Assembly (NCBI RefSeq): GCF_000314855.2
Contig: NZ_KB233223.1
Span: forward strand, 474,148-538,147
Direction of reading: 5' to 3'
Length of the DNA: 64,000 nt
From: Providencia burhodogranariea DSM 19968
GTDB taxonomy: Bacteria > Pseudomonadota > Gammaproteobacteria > Enterobacterales > Enterobacteriaceae
Shown here: in pieces, positions 1-10,615 of the stretch
How the letters are laid out: the number at the start of each line of letters is the position of its first letter
Numbering within the stretch: position 1 is the stretch's first letter
Notes under the pieces: model-generated
Told to the model about the DNA's origin: nothing
The model's database searches: none
Seen by the model: only the letters and a program-made list of their open reading frames with translations
Position numbers and translations under genes: made by a program

Positions 1-122
1 GCCGAGCATGATCGTCAAGAAGCACTTCGTTTAGCAGAGGAGCATGCGGAACGCGAACGTCAAGCTGAGCTAGCGGCAATTAAAGCGGCTGAAGAGCAAG
101 CCGAGCATGATCGTCAAGAAGC
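1..122 (+). repeat. Internal direct repeat in the FtsY A domain
   Basis: Bases 1-23 recur exactly at 100-122, an offset of 99 nt or 33 codons, encoding the repeated AEHDRQEA unit of the acidic linker. The unit may continue upstream of the window. Such repeats commonly change copy number in the FtsY A domain. Confidence 0.8.
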
Positions 123-1191
123 CATTCGTTTGGCAGAAAAAGAAGCTGAACGTCAAAGACAAGCGGAAGAGCAAGCTAAGCTAGAAGCTCAAGATATTAT
201 TGCTTTACGTGATGAAGTTTTTAGTGAGAAAGCCGAAGAATCTAAACAAATTGAACAAGAGAAACCGAAAAAAGAAGGTTTCTTTAGCCGTTTGAAGAAA
301 GGCTTATTAAAAACGCGTCAAAATTTAGGTTCGGGTTTTATTGGCCTGTTTACTGGCAAGAAAATCGATGATGATTTATTTGATGAATTAGAAGAGCAAC
401 TGCTGATTGCGGATGTAGGCGTTGAAACGACACGTAAAATTATTAATAACCTGACGGCACACGCAAGCCGTAAAGACTTGAAAAATGCAGAAGCGTTATA
501 TGGTAAGTTGCGTGAAGAAATGTCTCATATTCTAGCTGGTGCTGATAAACCACTGGTCATTGAAGACAAAAAACCCTATGTTATTCTTATGGTTGGAGTT
601 AATGGTGTTGGTAAAACGACGACCATCGGTAAATTAGCTCGCCAATATCAATCAGAAGGTAAAACCGTTATGTTAGCCGCGGGGGATACCTTCCGTGCTG
701 CAGCTGTTGAGCAATTACAAGTTTGGGGTGATCGTAACCAAATCCCCGTTGTAGCACAGCATACTGGCGCTGATCCAGCTTCTGTTATTTTTGATGCGAT
801 TCAATCAGCTAAAGCAAAAGGTGTTGATGTTCTAATAGCTGATACCGCAGGACGCCTGCAAAATAAAGCGCATTTGATGGAAGAGCTGAAGAAAATTGTC
901 CGCGTCATGAAAAAGCTAGATGAAGAAGCACCACATGAAATCATGTTAACGCTGGATGCAAGTACTGGACAAAATGCTGTCAGTCAGGCGAAACTTTTTA
1001 ATGAAGCCGTAGGTCTGACAGGTATTACATTGACTAAACTCGATGGTACAGCGAAAGGTGGAGTGATCTTCTCCATTGCTGATCAATTCGGTATTCCTAT
1101 TCGTTATATCGGAATTGGTGAGGGTATTGAAGATTTACGTCCATTTAAAGCAGATGACTTTATTGAGGCTCTATTTGCCCGAGAGGAATAA
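1..1191 (+). CDS. ftsY: Signal recognition particle receptor FtsY (5' partial)
   Basis: GTPase receptor that docks SRP-ribosome complexes at the inner membrane. The frame is open from base 1, so the N-terminus lies outside the window; a TTG at 130 is internal, not the start. The visible N-terminal part is the charged, coiled-coil-like A domain rich in Glu, Ala, Arg and Gln. It is followed by the N domain and the G domain: GVNGVGKTTT (nt about 595-625), DTFRAAA, DTAGR and TKLDG, which is the SRP-GTPase motif set. The C-terminus ends near PFKADDFIEALF, as in enterobacterial FtsY. It is followed 6 nt later by ftsE, the conserved ftsYEX order. Identification is secure; only the A-domain length is unknown. 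Confidence 0.97.
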   Translation, partial: AEHDRQEALRLAEEHAERERQAELAAIKAAEEQAEHDRQEAIRLAEKEAERQRQAEEQAKLEAQDIIALRDEVFSEKAEESKQIEQEKPKKEGFFSRLKKGLLKTRQNLGSGFIGLFTGKKIDDDLFDELEEQLLIADVGVETTRKIINNLTAHASRKDLKNAEALYGKLREEMSHILAGADKPLVIEDKKPYVILMVGVNGVGKTTTIGKLARQYQSEGKTVMLAAGDTFRAAAVEQLQVWGDRNQIPVVAQHTGADPASVIFDAIQSAKAKGVDVLIADTAGRLQNKAHLMEELKKIVRVMKKLDEEAPHEIMLTLDASTGQNAVSQAKLFNEAVGLTGITLTKLDGTAKGGVIFSIADQFGIPIRYIGIGEGIEDLRPFKADDFIEALFAREE

Positions 1192-1197
1192 TTTTCG

Positions 1198-1863
1198 ATG
1201 ATCCGCTTTGAACACGTCAGTAAAGCTTATCGTGGTGGTCGGCAAGCTCTCCAAGGCGTAGATTTTCATCTACAGCCTGGGGAAATGGCTTTTTTGACTG
1301 GCCATTCAGGTGCTGGTAAAAGTACGCTACTCAAACTCATTTGTGGTATTGAGCGACCAAGCGCAGGGCATATACTCTTTAATGGGCACGATATTAGTCG
1401 CCTAAAAAATCGGGAGATCCCGTTTTTGCGTCGACAAATCGGGATGATTTTTCAGGATCATCATCTGTTATTTGATCGAACAGTTTATGACAATGTCGCG
1501 ATGCCCTTGATTATTTCAGGTGCGAGTTCAGAGGATATTCGCAGACGAGTCTCCGCAGCATTGGATAAGGTGGGTTTACTCGATAAAGCGAAAAATCTTC
1601 CGATCCAACTATCGGGTGGTGAGCAACAACGAGTAGGAATTGCACGAGCTGTCGTCAATAAACCGACAATGTTACTGGCCGATGAGCCTACGGGAAATCT
1701 CGATTGGGAACTCTCCGAAGGGATCATGCGTTTATTTGAAGAGTTTAACCGTGTTGGTGTGACAGTTCTAATGGCAACCCATGATGTTGCACTTATAGAA
1801 CGACGCAGCTGCCGTGTACTGACTCTGAGCGAAGGAAGAATGATCGGAGGTCAACATGGCTAA
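1198..1863 (+). CDS. ftsE: Cell division ATP-binding protein FtsE
   Basis: Cytoplasmic ABC ATPase of the FtsEX complex, which activates septal peptidoglycan hydrolases through EnvC. Walker [10 protein letters not shown] is at residues 35-43, the signature LSGGEQQR near 138 and Walker [13 protein letters not shown] near 158, followed by the H-loop ATHD. The length of 221 aa matches the family (222 in E. coli). It starts 6 nt after the ftsY stop, and its 3' end overlaps ftsX by 8 nt, indicating co-translation in ftsYEX. Confidence 0.97.
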   Translation: MIRFEHVSKAYRGGRQALQGVDFHLQPGEMAFLTGHSGAGKSTLLKLICGIERPSAGHILFNGHDISRLKNREIPFLRRQIGMIFQDHHLLFDRTVYDNVAMPLIISGASSEDIRRRVSAALDKVGLLDKAKNLPIQLSGGEQQRVGIARAVVNKPTMLLADEPTGNLDWELSEGIMRLFEEFNRVGVTVLMATHDVALIERRSCRVLTLSEGRMIGGQHG

Positions 1864-2833
1864 GAATGTCCGTAGAGGAAAGCCTGAACGCCCGATGCAG
1901 TCAAAAAGTAAGGCGTTAAAAGGTGGATGGCGTGAACAATGGCGTTATGCTTGGTTAAATACGTTAGCTGATATGCTAAGGCAGCCTCTTGCAACGTTCT
2001 TAACAGTAATGGTGATTGCAATTTCGCTTGCTCTACCAAGCCTTTGTTATATCGTGTGGAAAAACGTATCTCAAGCAGCGGAACAATGGTACCCAACACC
2101 ACAATTGACAGTTTATCTGGATAAATCCTTAGATGAACAAGGTGGTCAAAACGTAGTAACACAGCTGCAAGCGCTTGATGGCGTTGATAATGTAAATTAT
2201 TTATCTCGAGATCAAGCAATGAGTGAATTTCGTAGTTGGTCTGGTTTTAGTACAGCATTAGATATGCTTGAAGAAAACCCACTACCGGCAGTGGCGATTA
2301 TTACACCAAAACTCAATTTCCAAAGCTCGGATGTTTTATCCACATTGCGCGATAGAGTAAGCCAAGTTAATGGTATTGAAGAGGTTCGTATGGACGATAG
2401 TTGGTTTTCTCGTCTAGCGGCATTGACACAGCTTGTCGGGCAAGTTGCCTCAGTTATTGGCATTTTGATGATTGTCTCCCTCTTTTTAGTAATTGGTAAT
2501 AGTGTACGGCTAAATATTTTTGCTCGTAGAGATACTATTAATGTTATGAAATTGATTGGCGCGACAGATGGTTTTATTATGCGGCCATTTTTACATGGAG
2601 GCCTCTTCATGGGCGCCCTTGGTGCTGTGATTTCGCTGATAATGTCATCTTTGCTGGTATGGAAACTGTCGGATGTTGTTACTCAAGTGGCAAGTGTATT
2701 TGGCACGCAATTTCATATTGAAGGGCTATTATGGGAAGAGTCATTGCTGGTAATTTTATTGTCAGCAATGATCGGCTGGGTTGCTGCTTGGCTTGCCACG
2801 GTTCAACATTTGCGCCATTTTACACCTGAATAA
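1856..2833 (+). CDS. ftsX: Cell division protein FtsX
   Basis: Permease-like partner of FtsE with four membrane segments and one large periplasmic domain. A basic cytoplasmic N-tail (about residues 1-45) precedes the first membrane helix (about 47-69). The periplasmic domain (about 70-195) should contact EnvC. Three further helices lie at about 197-220, 243-268 and 295-318. The start overlaps the 3' end of ftsE by 8 nt. The 325 aa are slightly fewer than the 352 of E. coli, mostly because of a shorter N-tail. Confidence 0.96.
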   Translation: MAKNVRRGKPERPMQSKSKALKGGWREQWRYAWLNTLADMLRQPLATFLTVMVIAISLALPSLCYIVWKNVSQAAEQWYPTPQLTVYLDKSLDEQGGQNVVTQLQALDGVDNVNYLSRDQAMSEFRSWSGFSTALDMLEENPLPAVAIITPKLNFQSSDVLSTLRDRVSQVNGIEEVRMDDSWFSRLAALTQLVGQVASVIGILMIVSLFLVIGNSVRLNIFARRDTINVMKLIGATDGFIMRPFLHGGLFMGALGAVISLIMSSLLVWKLSDVVTQVASVFGTQFHIEGLLWEESLLVILLSAMIGWVAAWLATVQHLRHFTPE

Positions 2834-2840
2834 TTCAGGT

Positions 2841-2875
2841 ATTCATCGGTACGGCAGCTTGCCGTGCCGATGAAT
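2841..2875 (+). terminator. Hairpin after ftsX
   Basis: A near-perfect inverted repeat (arms ATTCATCGGTACGGCA and TGCCGTGCCGATGAAT, one G-T pair, 3-nt loop) begins 8 nt after the ftsX stop. There is no clear T-run after it, so it may be an attenuator or an mRNA 3'-end stabiliser rather than a strong intrinsic terminator. It separates ftsYEX from rpoH. Confidence 0.55.
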
Positions 2876-3039
2876 GAATAAAACGGAACTTTTATTATCA
2901 TCATTTGTCTTACTTTGACCTGCTTTTACAGCACAAGTGTAATATATTTAACTCAATAGAACTGATAGACTATATGTTAACAGTCTCATTTTTTATCATC
3001 AAATAATCTCTTTTTCTTTATTTTTCAAAGAGGATCTGC

Positions 3040-3915
3040 ATGACCAAAGATATGCAATCATTAGCACTTGTTCCGCAAGGAAGTATTGAAGCTTATATGC
3101 GAGCTGCCAATGCCTACCCTATGCTCACCGCTGAGGAAGAAAAAGAACTTGCTGAACGGCTGCATTACCATGGTGATCTAGACGCGGCAAAGCAACTCAT
3201 TTTATCCCATTTACGTTTTGTGATTCATGTTGCTCGCAGCTATGCAGGCTATGGGTTACCACAAGCAGACTTAATTCAGGAAGGAAATATTGGCCTGATG
3301 AAAGCGGTACGCCGCTTTAACCCTGAGGTTGGAGTTCGCTTGGTTTCTTTTGCTGTTCACTGGATCAAAGCGGAGATCCATGAATATGTTCTACGTAACT
3401 GGCGAATTGTAAAAGTTGCGACAACAAAATCTCAACGTAAATTATTCTTTAATTTGAGAAAAAACAAAAAGCGTCTTGGTTGGTTCAATCAGGAAGAAGT
3501 TGATATGGTTGCGCAAGAGCTGGGTGTGAGCACCAAAGATGTGCGTGAAATGGAATCACGTATGTCCGCTCAAGATATGGCCTTTGATATGTCTGACGAC
3601 GATGATAGCGGTGATTTCACGCAGTCGGTTGCACCAGTACTATTTTTACAAGATAAATCATCTGACTTTGCAGGCTCTATCGAAGATGATAACTGGGAAA
3701 GTCATGCAACTGACCGCCTTAGTGACGCGTTAGACTCACTTGATGAGCGTAGCCAAGATATTATTCGCGCTCGTTGGCTTGATGATGATAACAAGACAAC
3801 ATTACAAGAATTAGCCGATAAATACGGTGTGTCTGCTGAACGAGTTCGTCAACTCGAAAAAAACGCAATGAAAAAATTACGTGCGGCAATGGAAGAAGAC
3901 GAAGAAGAATATTAA
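3040..3915 (+). CDS. rpoH: RNA polymerase heat-shock sigma factor RpoH (sigma-32)
   Basis: Directs transcription of heat-shock genes. Region 2 includes [19 protein letters not shown] and [12 protein letters not shown]. The RpoH box [18 protein letters not shown], diagnostic for sigma-32, follows at about residues 131-148. Region 4 has the helix-turn-helix [17 protein letters not shown] near the C-terminus. It has 291 aa against 284 in E. coli and ends in an acidic tail EEDEEEY. The RBS AGAGGA lies 7 nt before the ATG. The 5' coding part of rpoH folds into an RNA thermometer in E. coli; this is expected here but was not folded. Its 3' end overlaps a terminator. Confidence 0.97.
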   Translation: MTKDMQSLALVPQGSIEAYMRAANAYPMLTAEEEKELAERLHYHGDLDAAKQLILSHLRFVIHVARSYAGYGLPQADLIQEGNIGLMKAVRRFNPEVGVRLVSFAVHWIKAEIHEYVLRNWRIVKVATTKSQRKLFFNLRKNKKRLGWFNQEEVDMVAQELGVSTKDVREMESRMSAQDMAFDMSDDDDSGDFTQSVAPVLFLQDKSSDFAGSIEDDNWESHATDRLSDALDSLDERSQDIIRARWLDDDNKTTLQELADKYGVSAERVRQLEKNAMKKLRAAMEEDEEEY

Positions 3916-3929
3916 GTTCTTCGTTTTTT
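3900..3929 (+). terminator. Intrinsic terminator overlapping the rpoH stop
   Basis: Stem CGAAGAA (3900-3906) pairs with TTCTTCG (3917-3923), followed directly by six T. The left arm lies in the last glutamate codons and the stop codon TAA lies in the loop. Confidence 0.65.
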
Positions 3930-3959
3930 GTTATTCTTATTCGCAATTATTTATTTCCT

Positions 3960-4075
3960 ACACATTGAGCTGTTGTTAGATATATGTGCAGGCGAAGCTC
4001 ATCATTCGAGTCATATAGTTATCTATACTTCTCGATTTTTTGATTAATAAAGCTTCGCTTGCTGCTCTAATAGGT
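3960..4075. repeat. Degenerate ERIC-like palindromic element
   Basis: Arms at 3988-3999 and 4051-4062 are inverted copies around the GCGAAGCT core. The central stretch (CGAGTCATATAGTTATCTAT) matches the middle of the clear ERIC copies at 55691-55943. The outer ends have decayed. It lies between the convergent genes rpoH and yaeR. Confidence 0.4.
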
Positions 4076-4114
4076 AACTTAAATTTTTATCTATAAACAA
4101 ACCTTTCTTAATTT

Positions 4115-4501
4115 CTAATCACAATATAGTTCTAAAGGTAGCCCATCAGGATCAGCAAAAAAAGTAAATTTTCTGTGTGTATAAGGATCGATTCTAGGTG
4201 CTTCGCAGATGATACCTTGTTGATTTAAGTAATCGATCCACTTATCGAGATCATCCACACTAAAAGCCAGATGCCTTAAACCACATGCTTCTGGGTAACT
4301 AGGTCTGGTTGGTGGGGTTGGAAAGCTAAATAACTCAATTTGATACAAGCCTTCAAGGGCAAGGTCAGCCTTCCATGAATCTGACTCTGGTCGATAATGT
4401 TCTTCTAGTAAAGTGAGTCCAAGAATTTGGCAGTAAAAGTGTTTACTGACGGCATAATTAGAAGCAATGATAGCAATATGATGGATTCGTTTTAGTTTCA
4501 T
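4115..4501 (-). CDS. yaeR: VOC-family protein YaeR (GloA2-like)
   Basis: Small metal-binding protein of the vicinal oxygen chelate superfamily, related to glyoxalase I and of uncertain physiological substrate. The start at 4501 (MKLKRIHHIAII) is chosen because it aligns with E. coli YaeR; an in-frame start 18 codons upstream would run into panM. Typical features are HHIAIIAS with a metal-ligand His, SWKADLAL, PEACGLRHLAFSVDDLD and the C-terminal DPDGLPLELY. It begins 4 nt after the panM stop, so the two form a unit. 128 aa, full length. Confidence 0.9.
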   Translation of the reverse strand: MKLKRIHHIAIIASNYAVSKHFYCQILGLTLLEEHYRPESDSWKADLALEGLYQIELFSFPTPPTRPSYPEACGLRHLAFSVDDLDKWIDYLNQQGIICEAPRIDPYTHRKFTFFADPDGLPLELYCD

Positions 4502-4505
4502 TGAG

Positions 4506-4910
4506 TTAGGCCTTTTTTTCCCATTTATTGCTATCTTGTGTCGTAGTAAAACCACAAGCTAAAAGAAACATTACCAACACGGGTCTTTCTTCTTCAGACA
4601 CACCGCGTAAGCTAAAAAACCAATGCGTCACTTGAGGCTGCTGGTGGAAAATTTCATCAAGTAAATACAATCCAACACCTCTACGTCGGGTCACGTCACG
4701 TACCAAAAAATCATAAATAGTCCCTTGATATTGATCTATCTGAATTTTAGCGGCTCCGAGCAACCGATCATTAAAGCGTGCGGCATAAAATTTTTGCCCT
4801 GAAAATAGCAGAGTTTTTATTTGATTTCGACTCTGGTCTGGCCAGATTTTGTACAGGTCAAGATATTGTTGATCAGTAGGATCAACTAAAGGAATAATGG
4901 TAAGTTTCAT
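4506..4910 (-). CDS. panM: PanD maturation/regulatory factor PanM (PanZ)
   Basis: GNAT-fold protein that binds pro-aspartate decarboxylase (PanD), triggers its self-cleavage and tunes pantothenate synthesis with CoA. The N-terminus MKLTIIPL and the core VRDVTRRRGVGLYLLDEI, holding the acyl-CoA binding loop RRRGVG, match E. coli PanZ (YhhK), as does its position next to the liv genes. 134 aa. It is transcribed away from livK and is probably co-transcribed with yaeR. Confidence 0.92.
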   Translation of the reverse strand: MKLTIIPLVDPTDQQYLDLYKIWPDQSRNQIKTLLFSGQKFYAARFNDRLLGAAKIQIDQYQGTIYDFLVRDVTRRRGVGLYLLDEIFHQQPQVTHWFFSLRGVSEEERPVLVMFLLACGFTTTQDSNKWEKKA

Positions 4911-5412
4911 GATGCTTTTATCTATTTCCTTACTTATTTTTCAGTCACTCCTGTCGACAGAGTGATCCATAACCGATTTTTTGATTTTAGAGATAAAGAT
5001 TTCGTCGCTATTAATATTCCGAGTTTAGCTCGGATTAATTTAAATTTAACTAGAATATAACACTATCATTTATCTAAAACCTACGTAATAACATTAGTTT
5101 TTTATTCTGCTTATGATGTAATTACCTACCTTATCCATTTGCTATTTAGCATAATTATCTTGTTTAATGTTATGAAATTTATAGCGTTATTCGCTATTTT
5201 TTTAAAATATACCAGTCATTCTTCAAGTTATATGTAAGTGGATAACTCTCAACTAGCTGACTCATATGGTTTATTTATAATTTATGGATCGTTTTTCTTA
5301 TTGCTTGCATGTAACTCAAGAATAATAAGTCTCAATCCTTACTAACTAATAATCATAATAATCTACAAAAAACCAAACACAAACACTCAGAATCATAGAT
5401 AGGGACGGCAGA
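4911..5412. promoter_or_regulatory. Divergent intergenic region panM / livK
   Basis: About 500 bp of very AT-rich DNA without a credible gene. It must hold the panM-yaeR promoter and the liv promoter. liv genes are Lrp-controlled in E. coli, and A/T tracts here would suit Lrp, but no site could be assigned by eye. Bases about 5211-5230 resemble a solitary ERIC left end (TCTTCAAGTTATAT). Confidence 0.5.
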
Positions 5413-6522
5413 ATGATAAAAATGAATAAAGCATTATTAGCGGGTTGTATCGCGATGGCATTTAGCCAATCGGTCTGGGCTAAAGAGATCAAAATTGCAG
5501 TTGTTGGTGCTATGTCAGGGCCTGTAGCCCAGTATGGTGATATGGAATTTATGGGCGCTCGTCAAGCCGTTGCTGATATTAATGCTAAAGGCGGTATCAA
5601 TGGCGATACTCTTGTTGCTGTTGAATATGATGATGCTTGTGATCCGAAACAAGCTGTCGCCGTCGCTAACAAAGTGATCAACGATGGTATTCGTTATGTT
5701 ATTGGCCATCTTTGCTCTTCTTCTACACAGCCAGCATCTGACATCTATGAAGATGAAGGTATTATCATGATCACTCCTGCTGCAACAAATGCAGACTTAA
5801 CCACTCGTGGTTATCAGCTGATCATGCGTACAACTGGTCTTGATTCAGACCAAGGGCCAACTGCGGCTAAATATATTGTTGATGAAATCAAGCCAAAGCG
5901 TATTGCAGTTGTTCATGATAAGCAGCAATACGGTGAAGGTTTAGCGCGCTCAGTACGTGATAGTTTGAATAAAGCAGGTGTCAAAGAAGTGATGTTTGAA
6001 GGTGTGACTGCTGGTGATAAAGATTTCTCTGCTCTCGTCGCTAAATTGAAAAAAGAGAACGTTGATTTTGTTTACTTTGGTGGCTACTACCCAGAAATGG
6101 GACAGATTTTACGTCAGGCAAAACAGTCGGGTCTTAATATACGGTTTATGGGACCTGAAGGCGTTGGTAACTCTTCACTCTCAAATATCGCTGGTGATGC
6201 TTCTGAAGGTATGTTGGTGACTCTACCTAAACGCTATGATCAAGTACCAACTAACCAACCTATTGTGGATGCACTTAAAGCGAAAAAAGAAGATCCAACG
6301 GGGCCATTTGTTTGGACAACTTATGCCGCAATTCAAGGGCTGACGACAGCAATGGAGCGTACGGGCAGTCGTGAACCAGAAGATCTCGCCAAAGATCTGA
6401 AGGCTAATCCAGTTGATACTGTAATGGGATCTTTGTCTTGGCAGCCTAATGGCGATCTGAAAGGCTTTGAATTCGGTGTATTTGAGTGGCATGCAGATGG
6501 CACGTCAACTGCGGTGAAATAG
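5413..6522 (+). CDS. livK: Branched-chain amino acid ABC transporter, periplasmic binding protein
   Basis: Periplasmic receptor for Leu/Ile/Val. A cleavable signal peptide (residues 1-23, ending SVWA) precedes the mature [20 protein letters not shown]. Further hallmarks are [35 protein letters not shown] (a disulfide near the ligand site) and [10 protein letters not shown]. 369 aa, the usual size. It is about equally close to E. coli LivJ and LivK; the position directly upstream of livH suggests livK. RBS AGGGA lies 8 nt before the chosen ATG. Only one binding protein is in the window, whereas E. coli has both. Confidence 0.93.
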   Translation: MIKMNKALLAGCIAMAFSQSVWAKEIKIAVVGAMSGPVAQYGDMEFMGARQAVADINAKGGINGDTLVAVEYDDACDPKQAVAVANKVINDGIRYVIGHLCSSSTQPASDIYEDEGIIMITPAATNADLTTRGYQLIMRTTGLDSDQGPTAAKYIVDEIKPKRIAVVHDKQQYGEGLARSVRDSLNKAGVKEVMFEGVTAGDKDFSALVAKLKKENVDFVYFGGYYPEMGQILRQAKQSGLNIRFMGPEGVGNSSLSNIAGDASEGMLVTLPKRYDQVPTNQPIVDALKAKKEDPTGPFVWTTYAAIQGLTTAMERTGSREPEDLAKDLKANPVDTVMGSLSWQPNGDLKGFEFGVFEWHADGTSTAVK

Positions 6523-6735
6523 CCGTTATTGCCGAAATAGAGACAGATACCGAGAGTGAGCTTGCTGACTCTCGGTTTATGCTCTCAATACCCAGAATAA
6601 ACACAGTTGTATGTAGACTATCAGTGAAGATATCGCTACTAAGTCAATGAGTTAGATTACGAGATAGAGTCAGTGACGATGCAGCTTTAAGTATGACGGG
6701 GATATAGAGAGTCAGTAGTATGAAAGGATAGTCGT

Positions 6736-7662
6736 ATGTCAGATCAAATTCTTTATTTTATCCAACAGTTTCTTAATGGCTTAACATTAGGTAGCACCTA
6801 TGCGTTGATCGCTATCGGCTACACAATGGTTTACGGCATTATCGGAATGATTAACTTTGCCCATGGCGAAGTATACATGATAGGTAGCTATGTCTCCTTC
6901 ATTGTGATCGCAGGCTTGATGATGTTAGGCATTGATATTGGTTGGATCCTTGTGGCAGCTGCATTTGTGGCGGCAATCGTGGTTTCCAGTTCTTATGGTT
7001 GGAGTATAGAGCGTGTAGCTTATCGGCCAGTTCGTCATTCCAAAAGATTGATTGCGCTTATTTCCGCGATCGGAATGTCAATATTCCTACAAAACTATGT
7101 CAGCCTTTCACAAGGCTCACGTGATTTAGCACTGCCTAGCTTGATCACTGGCCAATGGGTGTTAGGCGAAAGTGATGGGTTCGAGGCAACAGTTACTAAA
7201 ATGCAGCTCACTATCTGGGTTGTGACGTTACTGTCTATGTTGGCTCTTACCTTATTTATTCGCTATTCGCGTATGGGAAGGGCTTGTCGTGCTTGTGCTG
7301 AAGATCTAAAAATGGCGAGTTTGCTCGGTATTAATACCGACCGTGTTATTTCATTAACTTTCGTGATTGGTGCAACCATGGCTGCGGTAGCTGGGGTTCT
7401 GCTTGGTCAATTTTATGGTGTTATTAACCCATATATTGGCTTTATGGCAGGTATGAAAGCCTTTACAGCGGCAGTACTTGGTGGAATTGGCAGCATACCG
7501 GGAGCCATGTTAGGTGGCTTGATCCTTGGTGTTGCTGAAGCCATGACATCAGCTTATTTAAGCACTGAATATAAAGATGTTGTGTCATTCGGGTTATTGA
7601 TTGGTGTATTACTAATCATGCCAACCGGCATTCTGGGACGTCCGGAGGTCGAAAAGGTATGA
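6736..7662 (+). CDS. livH: Branched-chain amino acid ABC permease LivH
   Basis: Inner-membrane permease subunit of the LivHMGF importer. About eight hydrophobic helices; characteristic [27 protein letters not shown] at the N-terminus (in part [18 protein letters not shown]) and the coupling region [15 protein letters not shown]. 308 aa, as in E. coli. It lies 213 nt after livK, and its 3' end overlaps livM by 4 nt (ATGA). Confidence 0.96.
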   Translation: MSDQILYFIQQFLNGLTLGSTYALIAIGYTMVYGIIGMINFAHGEVYMIGSYVSFIVIAGLMMLGIDIGWILVAAAFVAAIVVSSSYGWSIERVAYRPVRHSKRLIALISAIGMSIFLQNYVSLSQGSRDLALPSLITGQWVLGESDGFEATVTKMQLTIWVVTLLSMLALTLFIRYSRMGRACRACAEDLKMASLLGINTDRVISLTFVIGATMAAVAGVLLGQFYGVINPYIGFMAGMKAFTAAVLGGIGSIPGAMLGGLILGVAEAMTSAYLSTEYKDVVSFGLLIGVLLIMPTGILGRPEVEKV

Positions 7663-8942
7663 GAAAAGAAAATTGGATTAATGCGATTGTCGCTTCGGTA
7701 ACTTTTTTTATTCTCGCCGTGTTTATGATGGGATTACAACTCACGCTTGATGGTACAAAATTAGTGGTCACAAGCGGGGATTCAGTTCGTTGGAATTGGA
7801 TTTTTGCAGGCATTGCCATTATTTTTATTTTTCAGTTAGTACGCCCATCTCTTGCAAGAGTGTGGAAAGGTGTTCCCACAAAATCATGGGCAATCCCTGA
7901 TTTTGATGGCTCGACGGCTAGGCAAAAAATTCTTGCCATCGTTATTATTATCGCGGCTATTGCGTGGCCTTTTGTGGTTTCCCGAGGTAGCGTAGATATC
8001 GCAACACTGACACTTATCTATGTGATGCTAGGCCTTGGCTTGAACGTAGTTGTGGGGCTTTCAGGATTGTTGGTTTTAGGCTATGCAGGGTTCTACGCGA
8101 TTGGTGCCTATACCTTTGGATTACTTAATCACTATTACGGGTTTGGTTTCTGGCAGAGCTTACCCATTGCAGGCCTAACTGCAGCATTTGCGGGATTCTT
8201 GCTTGGTTTCCCTGTGCTACGGCTACGAGGGGATTATTTAGCGATTGTGACTTTAGGTTTCGGTGAAATTGTCCGTATTTTACTGCTTAATAATACTGAA
8301 ATCACAGGGGGGCCAAATGGGATCAGTCAATTACCTAAGCCGACTTTCTTTGGCCTGGAGTTTAGTCGAACAGCGAAGGATGGTTGGGATACATTCCATA
8401 ATTTCTTTGGCATAGACTATAACGCAGGCGATAGGATCATATTCCTGTACTTTGTTGCGCTGCTATTGGTTGTATTAACGCTGTTTGTGATCAATCGATT
8501 ACTCCGTATGCCTCTGGGACGTGCGTGGGAAGCATTAAGGGAAGATGAAATTGCCTGTCGCTCTTTAGGCTTGTCACCAACTCGGATCAAACTGACCGCA
8601 TTTACTATCAGCGCGGCCTTTGCGGGTTTTGCTGGAACATTATTCGCGGCACGCCAAGGATTTATTAGCCCTGAATCATTTACCTTTGTTGAATCCGCCT
8701 TTGTACTTGCGATCGTCGTTCTCGGTGGTATGGGATCTCAAACATCGGTTATTTTGGCGGCGATTATATTGGTCGTTTCACGAGAAATGATGCGTGATCT
8801 TAATGCTTATAGCATGCTATTACTCGGTGCTTTGATGGTCTTAATGATGATCTGGCGTCCACAAGGTTTATTACCAATGAAACGCCGCCAAATGAAGTTG
8901 AAAAAGACAGACCAAATAGATAGTGAAGGGGAAAAAGCATGA
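7659..8942 (+). CDS. livM: Branched-chain amino acid ABC permease LivM
   Basis: Second membrane subunit of the Liv transporter, 427 aa. Hydrophobic helices run throughout. The LivM signature [19 protein letters not shown] and [17 protein letters not shown] lie in the middle, and the coupling loop [18 protein letters not shown] comes later. A basic C-tail follows. It overlaps livH and livG by 4 nt each, giving tight translational coupling. Confidence 0.96.
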   Translation: MRKENWINAIVASVTFFILAVFMMGLQLTLDGTKLVVTSGDSVRWNWIFAGIAIIFIFQLVRPSLARVWKGVPTKSWAIPDFDGSTARQKILAIVIIIAAIAWPFVVSRGSVDIATLTLIYVMLGLGLNVVVGLSGLLVLGYAGFYAIGAYTFGLLNHYYGFGFWQSLPIAGLTAAFAGFLLGFPVLRLRGDYLAIVTLGFGEIVRILLLNNTEITGGPNGISQLPKPTFFGLEFSRTAKDGWDTFHNFFGIDYNAGDRIIFLYFVALLLVVLTLFVINRLLRMPLGRAWEALREDEIACRSLGLSPTRIKLTAFTISAAFAGFAGTLFAARQGFISPESFTFVESAFVLAIVVLGGMGSQTSVILAAIILVVSREMMRDLNAYSMLLLGALMVLMMIWRPQGLLPMKRRQMKLKKTDQIDSEGEKA

Positions 8943-9718
8943 GTACATCTTTAACCCCGATATTACAAGTTAGTGGTTTAACCATGCGATTTGGTGGCTT
9001 GCTGGCGGTCAATAATGTCGAACTTACCTTGAACCAAGGTGAGATTGTTTCATTAATTGGTCCTAACGGCGCAGGTAAAACGACTATTTTTAACTGTTTG
9101 ACTGGCTTTTATAAACCAACGGGTGGCTCAATCTTATATCGTGAAAAGCACTTAGAAGGTCTGACTGGGCAGGCTATTGCTCGCCTTGGTGTTATTCGTA
9201 CCTTTCAGCATGTACGCTTGTTTAAAGAGATGACGGTGATTGAGAACCTATTAGTTGCTCAACATCAGCATCTAAAAAGCGGGATTTTTTCTGGATTACT
9301 AAAAACCCCTGCATTTCGTAGAGCAGAGTCAGAAGCCATAGATCACGCCGTTAAATGGCTTGAAAGAGTCGATTTATTGCAGTTTGCTAACCGTCAAGCG
9401 GGCAGCCTGGCCTATGGTCAGCAACGCCGATTAGAAATAGCACGTTGCATGGTGACGCGGCCGGAGATCTTAATGCTAGATGAACCTGCTGCGGGATTAA
9501 ATCCCAAAGAAACTAACGATCTTGATGAGTTGATCGCCGAGCTTCGATCTCATCATCAAGTCTCTATTTTGTTGATTGAGCATGATATGAAGTTAGTGAT
9601 GGGGATCTCTGATAGGATCTATGTCGTAAACCAAGGAACGCCACTGGCAAATGGAACGCCTGATCAAATTCGTCAGCATCCTGATGTGATCAAGGCTTAT
9701 TTGGGAGAAGCTTACTGA
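8939..9718 (+). CDS. livG: Branched-chain amino acid ABC ATPase LivG
   Basis: Cytoplasmic ATPase of the Liv importer. Walker [11 protein letters not shown]-loop FQHVRL, signature [12 protein letters not shown] and Walker [14 protein letters not shown] are all present. 259 aa. The family-specific C-terminus ends near [13 protein letters not shown]. It overlaps livM by 4 nt and livF by 1 nt. Confidence 0.96.
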   Translation: MSTSLTPILQVSGLTMRFGGLLAVNNVELTLNQGEIVSLIGPNGAGKTTIFNCLTGFYKPTGGSILYREKHLEGLTGQAIARLGVIRTFQHVRLFKEMTVIENLLVAQHQHLKSGIFSGLLKTPAFRRAESEAIDHAVKWLERVDLLQFANRQAGSLAYGQQRRLEIARCMVTRPEILMLDEPAAGLNPKETNDLDELIAELRSHHQVSILLIEHDMKLVMGISDRIYVVNQGTPLANGTPDQIRQHPDVIKAYLGEAY

Positions 9719-10419
9719 TGTTAGAATTTAAACAAGTTTCTGCCCATTATGGGAAAATTCAAGCGTTACATCAGGTTAGTTTGAATATCCAAAAAGGGGA
9801 AATAGTGACGCTGATTGGCGCTAACGGGGCAGGCAAAACGACTCTGCTCAGTACGCTTTGTGGCGATCCTCGTGCATCAGAAGGGCAAATCCTCTACCGT
9901 GATGTGGATATCACGCAGTTACCGACAGCCAAAATTATGCGTGAAGATATTGCTATTGTACCGGAAGGTCGACGGGTATTTTCTCGCATGACAGTTGAAG
10001 AGAATTTGGCAATGGGGGGATTTTTTGCCACTCGTCAGCAATATCAGCAGCGGATTGAGCGCGTTTATACGTTATTCCCTCGCTTACAAGAACGACGCAG
10101 TCAGCGGTCGGGAACGATGTCTGGTGGTGAGCAACAGATGTTAGCAATTGGGCGAGCATTGATGAGCCAGCCTGAATTACTGTTACTTGATGAGCCATCC
10201 TTAGGTTTAGCACCGATTATTATTATGCAAATCTTTGATACTATCTTGCGGCTACGTGAAGAAGGTATGACCATTTTCCTCGTCGAACAAAATGCGAATC
10301 AGGCATTAAAGCTTGCAGATCGAGGTTATGTACTCGAAAACGGACATGTTGTATTAGAAGATAGCGGGAAAGCATTATTGGCAAATGAAGCAGTACGCAG
10401 TGCATATTTAGGCGGCTAG
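9718..10419 (+). CDS. livF: Branched-chain amino acid ABC ATPase LivF
   Basis: Second ATPase of the Liv importer. Walker [19 protein letters not shown] in the Q-loop region, signature MSGGEQQML and Walker B LLLDEPSLGLAP are all seen. 233 aa (237 in E. coli). It is the last gene of livKHMGF and is followed by an intrinsic terminator. Confidence 0.96.
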   Translation: MLEFKQVSAHYGKIQALHQVSLNIQKGEIVTLIGANGAGKTTLLSTLCGDPRASEGQILYRDVDITQLPTAKIMREDIAIVPEGRRVFSRMTVEENLAMGGFFATRQQYQQRIERVYTLFPRLQERRSQRSGTMSGGEQQMLAIGRALMSQPELLLLDEPSLGLAPIIIMQIFDTILRLREEGMTIFLVEQNANQALKLADRGYVLENGHVVLEDSGKALLANEAVRSAYLGG

Positions 10420-10430
10420 CTATTATTTAT

Positions 10431-10470
10431 AACGCCCAATATTTAACTGATTTATATTGGGCGTTTTAAT
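10431..10470 (+). terminator. Intrinsic terminator of the liv operon
   Basis: Arms AACGCCCAATAT (10431-10442) and ATATTGGGCGTT (10454-10465) form a perfect 12-bp stem, followed by TTAATTTTT. The A-rich left flank could also make it work on the minus strand. Confidence 0.85.
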
Positions 10471-10615
10471 TTTTATAACTCGTTATTTAATTAAATATAA
10501 AATGTAAATAAATATAGATAATTAAAATATATTATCTTATTTACATAAAAAAATTATTCTATTATTAGAAATGTCGATAATATTATTGATTTATATCTTA
10601 AATTATAATTGTGTT

